From Candidatus Omnitrophica bacterium UBA6210 (GTDB taxonomy: Bacteria > Omnitrophota > Gorgyraeia > Velamenicoccales > Velamenicoccaceae), in NCBI GenBank assembly GCA_002421805.1, contig DISM01000006.1, forward strand, positions 222,731 through 286,730: 64,000 nucleotides of DNA, read 5' to 3'. The notes under the pieces are model-generated. The model was not told the DNA's origin and did no database searches. It saw only the letters and a list, made by a program, of their open reading frames with translations. Shown one piece after another: positions 34,576-43,383 of this stretch (position 1 is its first letter; each line of letters begins with the position of its first letter). Position numbers and translations under genes: made by a program.

Positions 34576-35672
34576 TCACGGCCAGGCCGCAAAAGGTCAT
34601 TGTTATTATCGTCTTTCTGATCCTCTTTTTCGGCCTTCTCTGTCTTTACTCGAGTTGCCATCAGAAGGGGGAGTTCGTCAGAAAAGATATTTTTGTCAAA
34701 CAGCTTTTATGGGTAGGCGTGGGCTGGGGGGTTTTGCTTCTGGCTTCCCGCCATGACTACAGGTCGCTCAAGGGGTGGGGCGCGCCTTTATACGTCGTCA
34801 GCCTGGGTACGCTGGCCCACGTTCTTTTTACCGGCAGGGCGATCATGGGCGCCCAACGCTGGATATCTCTGGGAGAATTCTCTTTTCAGCCGTCGGAGTT
34901 GGGGAAGTTTGCGCTTATTCTGGTGCTGGCTGCCTATTTCAGCATCAAGACGGGCCAGGACCTGCAGGCCCAGCCGCGGTCGCTGGGATGTTTCAGGAGC
35001 CTGCTCTTGCCGCTGGGCATTACGCTTTTGCCGACGGGGATGGTCCTTCTGCAGCCCGATCTGGGCACAGCGATCGTTTACCTTTTCATTTTTGCTTCGA
35101 TTGCTTTTTTGGCCGAGGTCCGTCTGCGCTACCTGGTGAGCGCAGCCATTGCAGGCCTGGCATCTCTGCCGCTCTTTTGGCATGTACTAAAAGATTATCA
35201 AAGATCGCGTCTCTTGGTTTTTTTAAATCCGAACATCGACCCTCTGGGCGCCGGTTATACGATCATCCAGTCGAAGATCGCTATCGGGTCCGGCCGTTTC
35301 TTCGGAAAAGGCTGGATGAGCGGCACCCAAAGCCAACTTAATTTTCTGGCGGAACGGCATACGGATTTCATCTTTTCCGTGTGGGGGGAGGAGTGGGGAT
35401 TTTTTGGCAGCGTGTTTCTCGTGGTTATGTATGCGATCCTTGTCGTCATGATCCTGAGGGTCGCCGCGCTGTCGCGCGATATCTACGGCCGCCTCCTGGC
35501 GGCGGGTGTGGCCGCGCTCATCTTTTTTCACGCGTTCATCAATATTGCGATGAATATCGGCATGTCTCCTGTCGTGGGCCTGCCCTTGACGTTCATGAGT
35601 TATGGCGGCTCGTCTTTGGTCATCAATATGGCGGCGATCGGGATCGTCTTGAACATCGCCAGGCAGAAATAG
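34572..35672 (+). CDS. rodA: rod-shape peptidoglycan polymerase RodA (SEDS family)
   Basis: SEDS glycosyltransferase that partners PBP2. 366 residues, about ten membrane segments, with LLQPDLGTAIVY, AERHTDFIFSVWGEEWG and LPLTFMSYGGSS. ATG 34572 overlaps the mrdA stop; the longer frame upstream lies inside mrdA. The mreB-mreC-mreD-mrdA-rodA order is standard for rod-shaped diderms. Confidence 0.96.
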   Translation: MITARPQKVIVIIVFLILFFGLLCLYSSCHQKGEFVRKDIFVKQLLWVGVGWGVLLLASRHDYRSLKGWGAPLYVVSLGTLAHVLFTGRAIMGAQRWISLGEFSFQPSELGKFALILVLAAYFSIKTGQDLQAQPRSLGCFRSLLLPLGITLLPTGMVLLQPDLGTAIVYLFIFASIAFLAEVRLRYLVSAAIAGLASLPLFWHVLKDYQRSRLLVFLNPNIDPLGAGYTIIQSKIAIGSGRFFGKGWMSGTQSQLNFLAERHTDFIFSVWGEEWGFFGSVFLVVMYAILVVMILRVAALSRDIYGRLLAAGVAALIFFHAFINIAMNIGMSPVVGLPLTFMSYGGSSLVINMAAIGIVLNIARQK

Positions 35673-35673
35673 C

Positions 35674-35701
35674 CGTAAGCTATAAGCTTTAAGTCTTAAG
35701 C
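35674..35701 (+). repeat. 7-bp-period tandem repeat after rodA
   Basis: Four units of consensus YTTAAGC / TATAAGC run at exact 7-base spacing right after the rodA stop. The rest of the gap to 35778 is A/C-rich with loosely related spacing. It is a short member of the same repeat group. Confidence 0.6.
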
Positions 35702-35778
35702 CAGGGCAAAAACAAACACAACAAGAATTCGACTCCAAGTTTCAAGCGAACACGTAAACGAACGCCCCACGCAAGCCC

Positions 35779-37503
35779 ATGATTCAATCCGTAAAACTCG
35801 ATAAAGAACTTTTGCTTTCGGTCATGAAGCCTGCTAGATACATCGGGGGAGAGACCGGCTGCGCCAACAAAGATTTTTCCGCGGTTGATGTCCGTGTCTG
35901 CCTGGCCTTTCCTGATATCTATGAGATCGGCATGAGCCATCTGGGTTTGAGGATCCTTTATGATATCGTCAATAAACAGCCGTGGTGCGCCGCCGACAGG
36001 GTGTTCAGTCCCTGGGTGGACATGGAGGAGAAGCTCAAGGTGCTTGGGATCCCGCTGTTCGGCCTGGAATCGCAGATGCCGGTCAAGGCGTTCGACATTT
36101 TAGGGTTCTCGCTCCAGTACGAATTGAGCTATGCGAATGTGCTGAATATCCTTGCTTTGAGCGGCATCCCTTTGGAGTCGCGCCAACGCGACGGAAGCTG
36201 GCCCCTGGTGATCGCCGGCGGGGTCTGTTGTCTTAATCCGGAACCCCTGGCGGATTTCGTCGATCTCTTCGTCATCGGCGAGGCCGAGGAAGTCCTCGTC
36301 GAGATACTCAAGATTTACCGCGCCGCCAAGAAGAGCCGGCTTGATAAGAGGCGGATGCTCGTGACATTGTCGCGTCTCAAGGGCGTTTACATCCCCGCCT
36401 TGTATCGTGGGGTCGCCAAAGACGGGGCACTGGAACCCTCATGCCGGGAGAGGGTGCCGAGGAGGATCGTTAAAAGATTTGTCCGGGACCTCGAGCGCGC
36501 CGTGGATTTTTCTTACTGGATCGTTCCTTCCATCGAGATCGTGCACGACCGTATCGGTATCGAGGTCATGCGGGGGTGCCCCCATGGCTGCCGGTTTTGC
36601 CAGGCCTACGCATCATTTTATCCTCTGCGTCTTTTGCGCAAGGAGAAAGTCCTTGCGATGGCCCGCCGGCTTTATCGTATGACCGGCTATGAAGAAATAT
36701 CCCTTCTGTCTTTGTCGAGTTCGGACCACCCGCAGCTAAAAGAGATCGTCGAGGCGCTGGTCGCTGAATTCAGGGATAAAGGCGTGAGTATCTCGCTGCC
36801 GTCCCTGCGCGCCTCCAGCCTTGTCGGGGAACTTTCCCATGTCTTTGCAACGATGCGCAAGACGACCCTGACATTCGCTCCCGAGGCCGGCAGCCAGAGG
36901 CTGAGGGACATCCTGGGAAAGAAGCTCAAACCCGAGGACATCTTCGATGCGGCCCGCCAGGCCTTCCGGGCGGGTTACAGGACGCTTAAGCTGTATTTCA
37001 TGATCGGCCTTCCGACGGAAACGGAGGAGGACCTGCGCGACATCGTTTCTTTCTGTTTGGCCATGTCTTCTTTGAAAAAAGAAGTGGATGGGCATCCGGC
37101 ACGGCTCAATGTGACCATATCGAATTTTGTGCCCAAGCCCCATACGCCGTTCGAGAGGGCCGCCATGTGCAGCGTCGGCGACCTGGCCGCAAAACAGGAG
37201 TTCTTAAAGAAGGCCCTGGGGCATAAGAGGGGATTGATCCAGCTGAAATTTTATGACCCACACATGAGCTGGCTCGAATCGGTCCTGGCGCAGGGAGGCC
37301 GGGAATGCGGCCGGGCCATCGCCGCTGCCCGGGCCTCCGGGGCCAGATTTGACGCCTGGAGCGACCAATTCAATCCTGCCATCTGGAGAGAAGCCTTGTC
37401 CGTCCATCATGTCGATGCGGCTTTGTTGACGGCAGGCAAACAAGGATCTTTCGTCCTGCCGTGGGCCTTTATCGGGACCGGCGTTCCTGCCTCGCACACC
37501 TAA
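35779..37503 (+). CDS. radical SAM protein, TIGR03960-like
   Basis: A 574-residue radical SAM enzyme with the cluster motif CPHGCRFC (CX3CX2C) about residue 271, following a roughly 200-residue N-terminal domain of B12-binding-like fold (FPDIYEIGMSHLGLRILYD). SLSSSDHP and FAPEAGSQRLRDILGKKL fit the TIGR03960 family. Its function is unknown; in many bacteria it lies next to a TIGR03936 protein and rng. Here the TIGR03936-like partner and rng lie about 14 kb downstream, split off by the pilus locus. Confidence 0.85.
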   Translation: MIQSVKLDKELLLSVMKPARYIGGETGCANKDFSAVDVRVCLAFPDIYEIGMSHLGLRILYDIVNKQPWCAADRVFSPWVDMEEKLKVLGIPLFGLESQMPVKAFDILGFSLQYELSYANVLNILALSGIPLESRQRDGSWPLVIAGGVCCLNPEPLADFVDLFVIGEAEEVLVEILKIYRAAKKSRLDKRRMLVTLSRLKGVYIPALYRGVAKDGALEPSCRERVPRRIVKRFVRDLERAVDFSYWIVPSIEIVHDRIGIEVMRGCPHGCRFCQAYASFYPLRLLRKEKVLAMARRLYRMTGYEEISLLSLSSSDHPQLKEIVEALVAEFRDKGVSISLPSLRASSLVGELSHVFATMRKTTLTFAPEAGSQRLRDILGKKLKPEDIFDAARQAFRAGYRTLKLYFMIGLPTETEEDLRDIVSFCLAMSSLKKEVDGHPARLNVTISNFVPKPHTPFERAAMCSVGDLAAKQEFLKKALGHKRGLIQLKFYDPHMSWLESVLAQGGRECGRAIAAARASGARFDAWSDQFNPAIWREALSVHHVDAALLTAGKQGSFVLPWAFIGTGVPASHT

Positions 37504-37576
37504 AACACCCGCACGTCTTTTTTATTCCTCAAAGCCGGCCGTGGCCTATTTTTCGGCCTTTCGGTGAAGGAAAACG

Positions 37577-37605
37577 TTGACGCGCCGCGCTAATTATGTT
37601 ACCTT
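37577..37605 (+). promoter_or_regulatory. promoter at the start of the pilus locus
   Basis: TTGACG (37577-37582), 17-base spacer, TACCTT (37600-37605). It would start transcription about 55 bases before the ATG at 37667. The -10 is weak; an overlapping TATATT lies slightly downstream. Confidence 0.5.
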
Positions 37606-37666
37606 ATATTACATAAATATTTACAGCAAGAAGTTAAGACCTCATGGGTTAAAATGGAGAGAGGCC

Positions 37667-39040
37667 ATGGCCAATTTAACTAAGAAACTATCGATCGCAT
37701 CCAGATCCCTCAGGCCGCAGCTCATCATTGCATTCTGCCTCATGTCCATCATCCCCATCCTGGCGCTTTTGAATTTTGTTTTTCCCAGCCTTCTGCCGAA
37801 AAATTACCTGGCTATCATCATTTTTGCCATCGTTATCATGTCCCTTTTGGGGTTTATCGTCGTCAAGCGCATCGTCGACCCCATCATCGAGATCAATTCC
37901 GAGGTCAAGGTCATTGCCTCCGGCGAGCTCAGCCACCAGATCAACATCTCCCGCGAGGACGAGATCGGCGAACTGAGCCATTCCCTGAACCAGATGACAC
38001 AACGTATCAAGAACAATATGGACGAGCTCAAGATCTACGGCGAACGCACCAAGGACATCAATCTCCAGATCAACCGCCAGGTGATCGCCCTGAACGGCCT
38101 TTTGCAGATCAGCAACTTGATCACAAAGAACGCCCATCTCAAGGATGTCTACGAAGTTACAATCTCCAAGCTCGCCCAGATGGCGAATTCGTCTTTGGCG
38201 ATCCTGATCTTCAAGAAGGATGAAGGGTTCGAGGTCTCGGCACAGTACGGCCTCGGGGAGGAGACGGTCAGCTGTCTGATGATGGCCTCTAATAGCGGTT
38301 TATTGTTCCATTTGTTGGCGGCTTCCAAGCCGTTCCTGAAGGTGGACGATACGACCCAGGGCGGCATCAGCGAAGAATTCATGAAGCTTCTGGGCGCGCG
38401 CAACCTCCTGGTATATCCGATCCTGATGCAGGGAAAACCTCACGGGATCATCGCGATCGGCAACATGCTCGATAAATTCAAGTATTCCAATGACGACGTC
38501 GAGTTGATGAGCATTTTTGCCAAGCAGCTGTCGATCGCCGTCGAGAATGATTTCCTGACGCAGAAAGTCCGGGATCTGGAGGTCAAGGACGCCCTGACAG
38601 GGCTTTTCAACAAGCGCTATATCACGGTCAGGTTTGAGGAAGAGATCATGCGCGCCATCTCCCTGCAGGAGCCGTGTTCTTTTGTGGCCGTTGTGGTGAA
38701 TAACATGCAGGAGTACCGCAAGGCTTACGGCGACGCGGCTGCGGACGATGTCCTGGTGAGGGTCGCGGCATTGCTGAAATCTTCCATCCGCGAGATCGAC
38801 CGGGCGGCCCGCCTGGATGAAGGCGTGTTCGGCATCGTCCTGCCTCAGAAAAACAAACGCCAGGCCGAGCACGTGGCTGAACAGTTCAAAGACAAGCTCC
38901 GGGCGGCGTTCCAGGGCGCCGATATGAAGAAGAAGGTACAGTTCGGCTTCAGTATTGTTGAGAACCCTATCGACGGCGCCGACTCCCTCACGCTGTTGCG
39001 CAAGGCCATGGAATTATCGGGAGCAGGGATCACCCTGTAG
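37667..39040 (+). CDS. membrane HAMP-GAF protein with degenerate GGDEF domain
   Basis: 457 residues. Two membrane segments (about 20-65) lead to a HAMP domain (RIVDPIIEINSEV ... DEIGELSHSLNQM), a coiled coil, a GAF domain (about 150-295) and a GGDEF-fold domain starting DALTGLFNKRYI. The active-site loop, normally RxGGEEF, reads RLDEGVFG near residues 382-389, so diguanylate cyclase activity is probably lost; the substrate-metal segment VVVNNMQEYRK is also changed. It may sense a signal and act as a scaffold or c-di-GMP/GTP sensor for the pilus motors downstream. GGAGAGAGG precedes ATG 37667. Confidence 0.85.
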   Translation: MANLTKKLSIASRSLRPQLIIAFCLMSIIPILALLNFVFPSLLPKNYLAIIIFAIVIMSLLGFIVVKRIVDPIIEINSEVKVIASGELSHQINISREDEIGELSHSLNQMTQRIKNNMDELKIYGERTKDINLQINRQVIALNGLLQISNLITKNAHLKDVYEVTISKLAQMANSSLAILIFKKDEGFEVSAQYGLGEETVSCLMMASNSGLLFHLLAASKPFLKVDDTTQGGISEEFMKLLGARNLLVYPILMQGKPHGIIAIGNMLDKFKYSNDDVELMSIFAKQLSIAVENDFLTQKVRDLEVKDALTGLFNKRYITVRFEEEIMRAISLQEPCSFVAVVVNNMQEYRKAYGDAAADDVLVRVAALLKSSIREIDRAARLDEGVFGIVLPQKNKRQAEHVAEQFKDKLRAAFQGADMKKKVQFGFSIVENPIDGADSLTLLRKAMELSGAGITL

Positions 39041-39089
39041 CCTTTTGCCGGGTTTCCTTTTTTGAGGGACGGGGATAGAAGGGCAGGAA

Positions 39090-39542
39090 ATGACGTCATC
39101 TTTCAAGAGAGTCACAACGAAACAACTGGGTGAGCTCCTCATCGAGAGGAAGATCATCACCGCCGAGCAACTGCAGAAGGCGCTGGAATATCAACGCGTC
39201 AATGGCGGGCTGGTCGGCGAAATCCTTGTCCAGCTGGGTTTCTCCAGAGAGGAAGATATCGCCCAGGTGCTGACGGCGCAATACGGTTTTCCCTATCTGC
39301 CCCTGATCAATTACGATATTGATACGGAGGTCGCGCGCGTCATCCCCGAGCAGGTTGCACGTCAGTATTGTCTGATCCCGATCGATAAGATCGGCAATAA
39401 CCTTACCGTCGCCATGTCGAACCCTCTCAACACGCAGGCCATCGAAGACGTGGAAATGATCACTCAGTGCGTGGTCCAGGCGTTCGTCAGCACCACGACT
39501 GACATTAAGAAGGCCATTGAAAGAAGCTACGCTAAGAAGTAA
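39090..39542 (+). CDS. stand-alone MshEN-type (GspE/PilB N-terminal) domain protein
   Basis: 150 residues equal to the N-terminal domain of type IV pilus/type II secretion ATPases, without any ATPase domain. Two consecutive motifs match the 24-residue MshEN repeat: KQLGELLIERKIITAEQLQKAL near residue 11 and VGEILVQLGFSREEDIAQVL near 42. MshEN domains are a known high-affinity c-di-GMP receptor class. It resembles the N-termini of the two ATPases that follow. It may be a c-di-GMP-sensing subunit or a decoy; the role is inferred. Confidence 0.82.
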   Translation: MTSSFKRVTTKQLGELLIERKIITAEQLQKALEYQRVNGGLVGEILVQLGFSREEDIAQVLTAQYGFPYLPLINYDIDTEVARVIPEQVARQYCLIPIDKIGNNLTVAMSNPLNTQAIEDVEMITQCVVQAFVSTTTDIKKAIERSYAKK

Positions 39543-39557
39543 GTTCCCGGTTGAAAG

Positions 39558-39693
39558 AAACCCTAAACCTTAAATCCTAAACTCTAAACAAAAATTAAAT
39601 CCAAAACTCAAACACCAAGATTGTTGGGCCGGCGCCATTTTGAGTTTCAGGTTTTGAGTTTGTTTGGGGTTTAGAGTTTCGAGTTTAGGGTTT
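39558..39693. repeat. inverted pair of 7-bp-period tandem repeats before pilB
   Basis: The left arm (39558-39616) has units of consensus AAACYCT; the right arm (39638-39693) has AGAGTTT/AGGGTTT units, the reverse complement, about a GGGCCGGCGCC centre. Each arm is itself a degenerate tandem array of about eight heptamers. Transcribed, it would form a long imperfect hairpin ending just before the pilB ribosome site. The left arm resembles telomere-type CCCTAAA repeats only by chance of unit sequence. Confidence 0.85.
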
Positions 39694-39716
39694 TATTTTT
39701 TATCAGAGGAATGAAA

Positions 39717-41441
39717 ATGAGTTCGCTGCGAGAGCGCCTGCAGGACATCCTCATTAAAAACAAGCTGATATCCGAAGACGACCTCAAGCTGGCCCTGCAG
39801 GTCCAGAAAGAGCATGGCGGCAGCCTGAGCGATTGCCTGGTGAAGCTGAACCTTATCGGCGAGAAAGACCTGCTTGTGGCGCTCAGCGAAGGCCTCGGGT
39901 TCCCGCCGATCTCTCTGGCGCGTTTCAAGATCGAACCCGAGATCCTCAAGCTTATCCCTAAGGACATGGCCAAGCATTACCAGATCGTCCCCGTCGCCAA
40001 AATGGGGCATACGCTGACCGTGGCCATGGCCGACCCCCTGAACATATTTGCTATTGATGACGTCAAGGCCTTGACAGGTTTTGAGATCAATCCCATCATT
40101 GCCGACCAGAAGGAGATCCTGCAGACCATCGAGAAATATTATGAGGAGCCGGCGACCCAGGTCTTGGATGAGATCATCAAGGACATCTCGGACATGGATA
40201 TCGAGGTGGTCCGCGCCTCGCGTGAGGGCGGGCTCGATGCCCAGGAGCTCGTGCGCCTGACAAAAGAGGCGCCGGTCATCAAGATCACGAATCTGCTTTT
40301 GGAAAAGGGCATCGAGATGAATGCCAGCGATATCCTGATCGAGCCCTGGGAGCGCTCCATGCGCGTGCGCGTGCGCGTGGACGGGATGCTGCGTGAGATC
40401 GAGGGCCCGCCGCTGAAGTTCCATGCGCCGATCGTTTCGCGCATCAAGGTCATGTCGGAACTGGATATCGCCGAACACCGCTTGCCGCAGGACGGCCGTT
40501 TCAAGGTCAAGATCCAGGACCGTTTTGTCGATTTCCGCGTCTCGATCCTTCCGTCGTTCTTCGGCGAGAAGGTGGCGCTGCGTATCCTGGACAAGAGCAT
40601 GGCGACCCTCGACCTGGACCGCCTGGGATTCGATGTCGACACCCTGGCCACCATCAAGGCCGGCGCCGACCGGCCCCACGGCATGATCCTCGTTTGCGGC
40701 CCGACAGGATCGGGGAAAACGACGACGCTCTATTCAGTCCTGAAATACGTCGATTCTCCCGAGGACAATATCGTGACCGTCGAAGACCCCGTGGAATATC
40801 AGCTGGAAGGCATCAACCAGGTGAGCGTGCGTCCCGAGATCGGCCTGACCTTCGCCGGATGTCTGCGTTCGATCCTCAGGCAGGACCCGGATACGATCAT
40901 GGTCGGCGAGATCCGCGATTTCGAGACCGTAGACATTGCCATCAAAAGCGCTTTGACCGGCCACTTGGTTTTAAGCACGCTCCACACGACGACCGCCGCC
41001 GGGACCATCATCCGGCTTGTCAATATGGGCGTTGAACCTTTCCTGATCACCTCTTCCGTTATCTGCCTGATCAATCAGCGTCTCGTCCGCAAGGTGTGTG
41101 ATTCCTGCAAAGAGAGTTATGAATTGTCGCCGGACGTAGCGGCGTCCGTGGGGATCCCCTCGACGAAGAAAGGCGCCGCCGTTTTCCGCGGCAAAGGTTG
41201 CAAACGTTGTTTTGGTATCGGTTATTCAGGCCGCCTGGTCATCGGCGAAGCCCTGGTATTGACTCCCAAGGTCAAGGACCTGATCATCCAGAGGGCGCAG
41301 GAATATGAGGTCAAGGCGGCCGCCCGCAAAGAAGGCATGAAGACGCTGCGGGAGAACGGGATCAGAAAGGTCCTGGAGGGCAAGACGTCCCTGGAAGAAG
41401 TCCTGCGTGTCACGGCGCCGGATGAACCGATCGACAAATGA
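39717..41441 (+). CDS. pilB: type IV pilus assembly ATPase PilB-like (first copy)
   Basis: 574 residues: MshEN-like N-terminal domain (about 1-150), N2 domain, and RecA-like motor with Walker A GPTGSGKTTT near residue 327, Asp box and Walker B around DPDTIMVGEIRD, His box LVLSTLHTTTAAGTI, and a tetracysteine zinc site CDSC ... CKRC. It powers pilus extension. The first MshEN motif reads RLQDILIKNKLI, lacking the usual glycine, so c-di-GMP binding is uncertain. ATG 39717 was chosen over 39711 because AGAGGA lies at the right distance. Confidence 0.9.
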   Translation: MSSLRERLQDILIKNKLISEDDLKLALQVQKEHGGSLSDCLVKLNLIGEKDLLVALSEGLGFPPISLARFKIEPEILKLIPKDMAKHYQIVPVAKMGHTLTVAMADPLNIFAIDDVKALTGFEINPIIADQKEILQTIEKYYEEPATQVLDEIIKDISDMDIEVVRASREGGLDAQELVRLTKEAPVIKITNLLLEKGIEMNASDILIEPWERSMRVRVRVDGMLREIEGPPLKFHAPIVSRIKVMSELDIAEHRLPQDGRFKVKIQDRFVDFRVSILPSFFGEKVALRILDKSMATLDLDRLGFDVDTLATIKAGADRPHGMILVCGPTGSGKTTTLYSVLKYVDSPEDNIVTVEDPVEYQLEGINQVSVRPEIGLTFAGCLRSILRQDPDTIMVGEIRDFETVDIAIKSALTGHLVLSTLHTTTAAGTIIRLVNMGVEPFLITSSVICLINQRLVRKVCDSCKESYELSPDVAASVGIPSTKKGAAVFRGKGCKRCFGIGYSGRLVIGEALVLTPKVKDLIIQRAQEYEVKAAARKEGMKTLRENGIRKVLEGKTSLEEVLRVTAPDEPIDK

Positions 41442-41450
41442 GCATCATAG

Positions 41451-41597
41451 GGTCAAAGCATCAAAGAGCCAGGGTATGAGTAAAAACCAAAGAAAAGACA
41501 AGAATAATACGATATATAATTCAAACCGTCGGGCGTTTCCTGTATTGCTGGCTTTTGCTTTTTACTTTGACACTTTGAATCTCTGACACTTTATTAT
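41451..41597. repeat. inverted pair of 8-bp-period repeats before the second ATPase
   Basis: Right arm 41566-41597: units of consensus TTTGACAC at 8-base spacing. Left arm 41451-41473: GGTCAAAG and CATCAAAG, its reverse complement. About 90 bases of unremarkable sequence separate the arms. The second ATPase ATG follows the right arm directly. Confidence 0.65.
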
Positions 41598-41598
41598 T

Positions 41599-43317
41599 AT
41601 GGCGACACTTAAAAAAAGACTCATGGATGCCCTTCTCCAGGCGAAATTATTGACGTCCCAGGATTTGGAGAAGGCCGAGCAGATCCAGACCAAGACAGGA
41701 GAGAACCTGAAGGACATCCTGATCAAACAGGGTTTTGTGAAGGAGAGGGATCTGATCGCCGCGCTTGCCAAAGAGCTTTTCATCCCTTATCTTGAACTGG
41801 CGAAATACAAGATCGACGCCCAGGTCATCGAGCTGCTCCCGGAAAAGGTAGCGCGGCAGTATAAGACGGTTCCCTTGTCCAAGATCGGCAATGTCCTGAG
41901 CGTCGCCATGAGCGATCCGCTGAACGTCTTCGCGATCGACGATCTCAAGGCCATCACGGGCTACGACATCGACATCGTCCTGGCCAGCGAGAAAGATATC
42001 ACCAAGACCCTTGATAGGTTCTTTAAAGGGGTGACGGACGGCGAGGAGATATCCGCCGTCGCCGAAGAGGACAAGGGGCGTGATGTCGAGGTCATTAAGA
42101 CCGACGGGACGATCGAACTGGGGGCCGTCTTGGAGGAGAGCGAAAAGGCCCCGATCGTCAAGATCGTCGACCTGATGCTGACGGAAGCCCTAAAGAAACG
42201 CGCCTCCGATATCCATGTCGAGCCTATGGAGCACGACCTGAGGATACGCTACCGTATCGATGGTCACCTCTTCGATGTCTTTCGTCTGCCGAAGAAGAAC
42301 CAGAACGCGGTCCTGGCGCGCCTGAAGATCATTTCAGGCCTCGATATCACGGAGGCCCGTCTGCCGCAGGACGGCCGGTTCAAGGTCAAGCTCAGGGACC
42401 GGGAGATCGACTTCCGCGTCTCGGCGTTGCCCACGACCTTCGGCCAGAAGTTTGTCCTGCGCACGCTCGATAAAGCCAAACTCTCCGTCGGTTTTGAATC
42501 CCTGGGCATGACGGAAGAGCCTAGGCGTCTTTTCGAAGAAGCGATCACCAAGCCTTACGGCATGATCCTGATCACCGGCCCGACGGGTTGCGGGAAGTCG
42601 ACCACGCTGTATTCCATTCTCAATAAGCTCAATAAGCCGGAGTCGAACATTGTGACGATCGAAGACCCCGTCGAATATCAGGTGGAGGGCATCACACAGA
42701 TCGCCGTGAGACCCGAGATCGGCCTGACCTTTGCTTCGGGGTTGAGGTCGGTCCTCAGGCAGAGCCCCGACGTGGTCATGGTCGGCGAGATCCGGGATTC
42801 CGAGACCGCCGATATCGCGATCAAGGCATCCTTGACCGGGCAGGTGGTCCTCTCGACGCTCCACACCAACGATGCCGTCGGCGCCATCACGCGCCTCATC
42901 GATATGGGTATTGAGCCGTTCCTGGTCGCCTCAAGCCTTATCGTGACGTCCGCCAAACGTCTGTGCCGCCGCATCTGCCAGCGCTGCAAGGAGCCCGTCG
43001 ATATTCCCAAAGAGACGTGGAAAAAACTGGGGCTCGACCGGGTGATCAAAGACGGAGAAACACCGACGTTTTTTAAAGGCAAAGGGTGCCATGCCTGCAA
43101 TAATTCCGGTTATTTTGAGCGTATCGGCATCCATGAGGTGTTGATGATCGACGATTCCATCCGCGGGCTCATCATCCAGAGGGCTTCCACCGGGCATATC
43201 AAGGAGTTTGCCATGAAAGAAAAGGGGATGAGGACCTTGAGGGATGACGCCATGCTCCTGGTGGTGCGCGGGATCACGACCTTAGAAGAGGCGCTGCGCG
43301 CAACGACAGAGGAATAA
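41599..43317 (+). CDS. type IV pilus assembly ATPase PilB-like (second copy)
   Basis: 572 residues with the same plan as its neighbour: MshEN-like N-terminus, N2, motor with Walker A GPTGCGKSTT near residue 327, SPDVVMVGEIRDSETADIAIKASLTGQVVLSTLHTNDA, and a zinc tetracysteine CQRC ... CHAC. The HTNDA variant of the His box is the form most common in PilB/GspE. Either copy may be the true PilB; the other may serve a second machine. Neither has the short N-terminus of PilT. No clear ribosome site is seen. Confidence 0.9.
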   Translation: MATLKKRLMDALLQAKLLTSQDLEKAEQIQTKTGENLKDILIKQGFVKERDLIAALAKELFIPYLELAKYKIDAQVIELLPEKVARQYKTVPLSKIGNVLSVAMSDPLNVFAIDDLKAITGYDIDIVLASEKDITKTLDRFFKGVTDGEEISAVAEEDKGRDVEVIKTDGTIELGAVLEESEKAPIVKIVDLMLTEALKKRASDIHVEPMEHDLRIRYRIDGHLFDVFRLPKKNQNAVLARLKIISGLDITEARLPQDGRFKVKLRDREIDFRVSALPTTFGQKFVLRTLDKAKLSVGFESLGMTEEPRRLFEEAITKPYGMILITGPTGCGKSTTLYSILNKLNKPESNIVTIEDPVEYQVEGITQIAVRPEIGLTFASGLRSVLRQSPDVVMVGEIRDSETADIAIKASLTGQVVLSTLHTNDAVGAITRLIDMGIEPFLVASSLIVTSAKRLCRRICQRCKEPVDIPKETWKKLGLDRVIKDGETPTFFKGKGCHACNNSGYFERIGIHEVLMIDDSIRGLIIQRASTGHIKEFAMKEKGMRTLRDDAMLLVVRGITTLEEALRATTEE

Positions 43318-43383
43318 ATCTTTTGATTTTAAGTAGGCAAGACCGTTAAGCCTTGTATAATAGAATTCTACAAAGGTGTCCTG

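Noticed and set aside
39558..39693. CRISPR array or telomere-like repeat
   Set aside because: Units are 7 bp, degenerate and without spacers, so it is not CRISPR; the resemblance to CCCTAAA telomeres is limited to this locus, and other loci use other units.
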